A stretch of 34,803 nt of DNA, taken from assembly GCA_015056125.1 (NCBI GenBank), contig SVGW01000026.1, forward strand, positions 1 to 34,803, read 5' to 3'. Shown here in pieces: positions 32,437 to 34,803 of this stretch (position 1 is its first letter; each line of letters begins with the position of its first letter). The notes beneath the pieces were generated by a model. The model saw only the letters and a program-made list of their open reading frames with translations, was not told where the DNA came from and ran no database searches. This stretch comes from Clostridiales bacterium. GTDB lineage: Bacteria > Bacillota > Clostridia > Christensenellales > Aristaeellaceae. The position numbers were made by a program, and so were the translations under genes.

Positions 32437-33675
32437 ATGGGAAAAAGAAAAAGCCGCCTGAAAATATTCTGCGGCATTGTGATGATGATTGTAACGGCCT
32501 GGATGATCTTTTCGCCTACTTCCCAGGCCATCCGTTCCCTGCCGGAAATTTACCGGCTGGCAGTGGGGGAAAGCTGCCAGTTTAACACAGGCATCGCGGT
32601 ATTATCCTCCCAGGATGAGCGATTGCTTTCGGCGGACGTCCATTCTTTGGCCGCGGTGGAAACAGGCCAGGCAGAAGTGACCCTCAGCCTCTTTGGGCTT
32701 TTTCCCGTTCGCCGGATGCAGGTGGATATTGAGCAGGAAAAGCGGCTGGTGCCCGGGGGCCAGGCGGTGGGGGTGGCCCTGGCCACTCAGGGCGTATTGG
32801 TGATAGGGGTATCGGATGTGAGCGGAAGGAGCCCTGCTCAGGCGGCGGGGCTCAAAGCCGGGGATGTGATCCATAGCATTGATGGGGAAAGCGTCACCGA
32901 CAGCGAGCATTTAACGCGCTTGGTGACCGCAGCCCAGGGGAAGGAAATGAGGCTTACCTTTCAGCGGGACGGCCAGGAAAGAACCGCCGTGCTCACCCCG
33001 CAAATGGATACTTCCAGCGGCCTTTGGCGCATCGGCGCCTGGGTGCGGGACAGCACCGCCGGGGTGGGCACACTTTCCTTTTATGATCCCGAAACGGGCA
33101 ATTATGGGGCATTGGGGCACGCCATTAACGATGGAGATACGGGCAAGCTTTTGCCCGTACGCATGGGCGCGCTGATGAAGGCTCAGATCGTGGATATCAG
33201 AAGGGGGCAGAAGGGAACGCCGGGGGAATTGCGGGGCTCGTTCCTGCGGGATCAGGTGGTGCTGGGGGATATTGAGAAAAATACCCAGTTGGGCATTTAT
33301 GGGCATATGGATCAGCCCCATACGAATCCCCTGTACCCCAATGGGCTGCCGGTGGGGTATCAGGAATCGGTGCAGATTGGGCCCGCGGTGATATTATCCA
33401 CTTTGGACGAAAATGGCGTGAGAGCGTATGAAGTGGAGATCGTGCAGAAAACCAATCAGCCCCGCCCGGCGCAAAAGAGCATGGTGATTCGGGTAACCGA
33501 TCCCGATTTGCTGGAGAGAACCGGCGGCATCGTACAGGGCATGAGCGGCAGCCCCATCATCCAAAATGGCAAGATCATCGGCGCCGTCACCCACGTTTTC
33601 GTGGATGACCCCACCATGGGATATGGAATTTTTATTGAAAATATGCTGAACCAGATGGGGAATCCTGCGGAATGA
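32437..33675 (+). CDS. spoIVB: SpoIVB peptidase (sporulation intercompartmental signalling)
   Basis: This 412-aa serine peptidase resembles SpoIVB (426 aa in Bacillus), which is secreted from the forespore and triggers SpoIVFB-dependent processing of pro-sigma-K in the mother cell. A short basic N-terminus and hydrophobic helix (LKIFCGIVMMIVTAWMIF) form the membrane anchor. A PDZ domain spans about 135-220 (GRSPAQAAGLKAGDVIHSIDGESV). The S55 peptidase domain follows, with GALGHAIND near 227 (catalytic His and Asp candidates) and the nucleophile Ser372 in GMSGSPII. ATG at 32437 follows GGGGGAG; the frame from 32320 has no ribosome binding site. In many spore formers spo0A is next, but here an AraC regulator follows on the other strand. 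Confidence 0.92.
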   Translation: MGKRKSRLKIFCGIVMMIVTAWMIFSPTSQAIRSLPEIYRLAVGESCQFNTGIAVLSSQDERLLSADVHSLAAVETGQAEVTLSLFGLFPVRRMQVDIEQEKRLVPGGQAVGVALATQGVLVIGVSDVSGRSPAQAAGLKAGDVIHSIDGESVTDSEHLTRLVTAAQGKEMRLTFQRDGQERTAVLTPQMDTSSGLWRIGAWVRDSTAGVGTLSFYDPETGNYGALGHAINDGDTGKLLPVRMGALMKAQIVDIRRGQKGTPGELRGSFLRDQVVLGDIEKNTQLGIYGHMDQPHTNPLYPNGLPVGYQESVQIGPAVILSTLDENGVRAYEVEIVQKTNQPRPAQKSMVIRVTDPDLLERTGGIVQGMSGSPIIQNGKIIGAVTHVFVDDPTMGYGIFIENMLNQMGNPAE

Positions 33676-33708
33676 ACGTCAACCACAAAACGCAAAATTG
33701 AACAAAAG

Positions 33709-33752
33709 GCAATATCATTCCGACAAAAACTCGGATTGATATTGCTTTTTTT
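33709..33752 (+). terminator. Intrinsic terminator of spoIVB
   Basis: The 15-bp arms GCAATATCATTCCGA and TCGGATTGATATTGC pair with one mismatch around CAAAAAC and are followed by seven T. It lies 33 nt after the stop codon. Confidence 0.9.
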
Positions 33753-33851
33753 ACTATAGGAAATTTCGCAAATTTGACCTTGCCGTTTTATATGATTCAG
33801 ATATACCAAACTCAGACAGGTGCGCAACAGGGAGCTGCGCCACGCCGCTTT

Positions 33852-34637
33852 TTATATCCGTTTGCTTTTTGCATATTGCGTGGGTGTCATACCGGTATGC
33901 GCTCGGAACAATTTACAAAAATACGCCGCATCAAAAAAAGACAGATACTCTGCAATCTCACTCACGGTCATATTTGTCGATTCGATCAGATACATGGCTC
34001 TCCTCAACTTCATATCCATCCGATACTTCACAGGGGAAACTCCAAGTTTTTCGGTAAATATTCGGCGAAGCAAACTCGTGCTGATCGCGCATTTTTTTGC
34101 AATTTGTTCAATCGTAAGCTTTTCATTTTTTTGCAGGAGGTCACACGCATGCTTAACAATATAGCTATGCGCATCACTTTCATCCTCAATCGACTCCAAA
34201 ATGCTATCTAAAAGCAAAAGAAAGCGCCCCTTGTTATACAGTTGGGTACGGGTACCGTATATATTTTCATCCGACAATGCACGGATTTTGTCAAAGCATG
34301 CGAGATTGGTGCGTTCGGATAAAATCATCGGTGCGAATGGTAACCCCCCCTCTTCGTCAGCATCAAAGCAAATGAGATAATCATCGACTTCGTCTGAGAA
34401 AACGGCCTCATACCGGGAATGCTTGGATAAAAAAACAAGATTTCCGGTGCGAGCAGATATCGTTCCGTGTTCCGTTATAAAGTCTATACTTCCGCTTACA
34501 AGAAGCATCAATCCAAAATCCGGCCTTGGCGTATTCAGATAGCTGTATTTTTGTTTATACCAGTGCTGCTTCAGCACCTTCGTTACGTGAAAATCAACAT
34601 CCGAACCCAACCAGCGCAGCACCTTTTCTTTATCCAC
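33852..34637 (-). CDS. AraC-family transcriptional regulator
   Basis: This 261-aa protein ends in two helix-turn-helix units typical of AraC regulators: LTIEQIAKKCAISTSLLRRIFTEKLGVSPVKYRMDMKLRRAM near residues 174-215 and MTVSEIAEYLSFFDAAYFCKLFRAHTGMTPTQYAKSKR near 223-260. The N-terminal half (about 20-110) looks like a cupin-type sensing domain (LVSGSIDFITEHGTISARTGNLVFLSKHSRYEAVF); the ligand is unknown. The start is GTG at 34637, 8 nt after AGGAGGT. The gene is noticeably AT-richer, with more A/T-ending codons than its neighbours, which hints at horizontal acquisition. No target operon is visible; it may regulate genes beyond the right edge. Confidence 0.88.
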   Translation of the reverse strand: MDKEKVLRWLGSDVDFHVTKVLKQHWYKQKYSYLNTPRPDFGLMLLVSGSIDFITEHGTISARTGNLVFLSKHSRYEAVFSDEVDDYLICFDADEEGGLPFAPMILSERTNLACFDKIRALSDENIYGTRTQLYNKGRFLLLLDSILESIEDESDAHSYIVKHACDLLQKNEKLTIEQIAKKCAISTSLLRRIFTEKLGVSPVKYRMDMKLRRAMYLIESTNMTVSEIAEYLSFFDAAYFCKLFRAHTGMTPTQYAKSKRI

Positions 34638-34725
34638 CCGGAATAACCTCCTGTCCGAATTGGCTTAATCCTACTATAATTTATTGAAAAATACAATAAT
34701 TAAAGCAAAAAATATAATGATATCA

Positions 34726-34751
34726 GACCGCTGACAAAGTCGTCAGCGGTC
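34726..34751. terminator. Hairpin upstream of the AraC gene, possible terminator
   Basis: Perfect 10-bp arms GACCGCTGAC and GTCAGCGGTC enclose AAAGTC, followed by AAATTTTTA on the plus strand. No plus-strand gene lies before it in this window, so it may belong to a minus-strand gene beyond the edge, or be an operator-like palindrome. The rest of 34752-34803 shows nothing recognisable. Confidence 0.45.
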
Positions 34752-34803
34752 AAATTTTTAGTGAAATAGCAAGAAAAAGCATCCTGGTGTCGAATAAATA
34801 AAG

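Overview
The window looks like part of the chromosome of an endospore-forming Clostridia-class Firmicute (Bacillota). The grounds are a SpoIVB peptidase with a sporulation-type promoter, strong AGGAGG ribosome binding sites, TTGACA/TATAAT promoters, a thiT gene under a TPP riboswitch, and the Firmicute gene order of SpoVB-like flippase, MazG, HU and RqcP. Most of it is fairly GC-rich; the last ~1 kb is visibly AT-richer. From about 2.5 to 32.2 kb almost every gene is on the minus strand, as expected for one replichore arm. I could not determine genus or species.

Layout. 1-2535: a heparinase II/III-family gene (+) with a consensus promoter, lying between two copies of a MITE-like repeat; the right copy sits between two copies of a terminator hairpin. 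2537-5115 (-): DUF523 protein, DeoD, Dut and YfbR, a nucleotide salvage and clean-up group. 5127-6026 (+): promoter, TPP riboswitch, terminator and thiT. 6161-9845 (-): rqcP, hup, mazG and a SpoVB-like flippase. 10093-14520 (-): gyrB-gyrA. 14698-15293: an unknown 95-aa protein divergent from an Arc-type ribbon-helix-helix protein, with candidate operator repeats between them. 15523-18002 (-): murG and a cysteine desulfidase-family gene. 18065-21168 (-): udk-uxaC-eda, where the aldolase carries a C-terminal VOC-like domain and udk appears to start at CTG. 21344-32184 (-): a purine biosynthesis cluster, transcribed as purE-purF-purM-purN-purO-purH and then purD-purL, with PurR-box-like sites near both promoters. 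32437-33675 (+): spoIVB. 33852-34637 (-): an AT-richer AraC-family regulator.

The purine genes cover most steps from PRPP to IMP, but the PurF homologue lacks the N-terminal catalytic cysteine, and the last two steps use a free-standing AICAR transformylase plus a PurO-type cyclohydrolase instead of a fused PurH. UxaC and the KDPG aldolase belong to hexuronate breakdown; the heparinase-family enzyme could supply uronates but is a separate, probably mobile, unit.

Between genes there is a family of nine related hairpin repeats (R1-R9), seven of them a few bases beyond the stop codon of a minus-strand gene. I found no phage, CRISPR, rRNA or tRNA genes, and no clearly undescribed multi-gene system. 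The points most worth following up are the MITE-flanked heparinase, the hairpin family, the Cys-less PurF, the CTG start of udk, the PurR-box sites and the operator repeats beside the ribbon-helix-helix gene.
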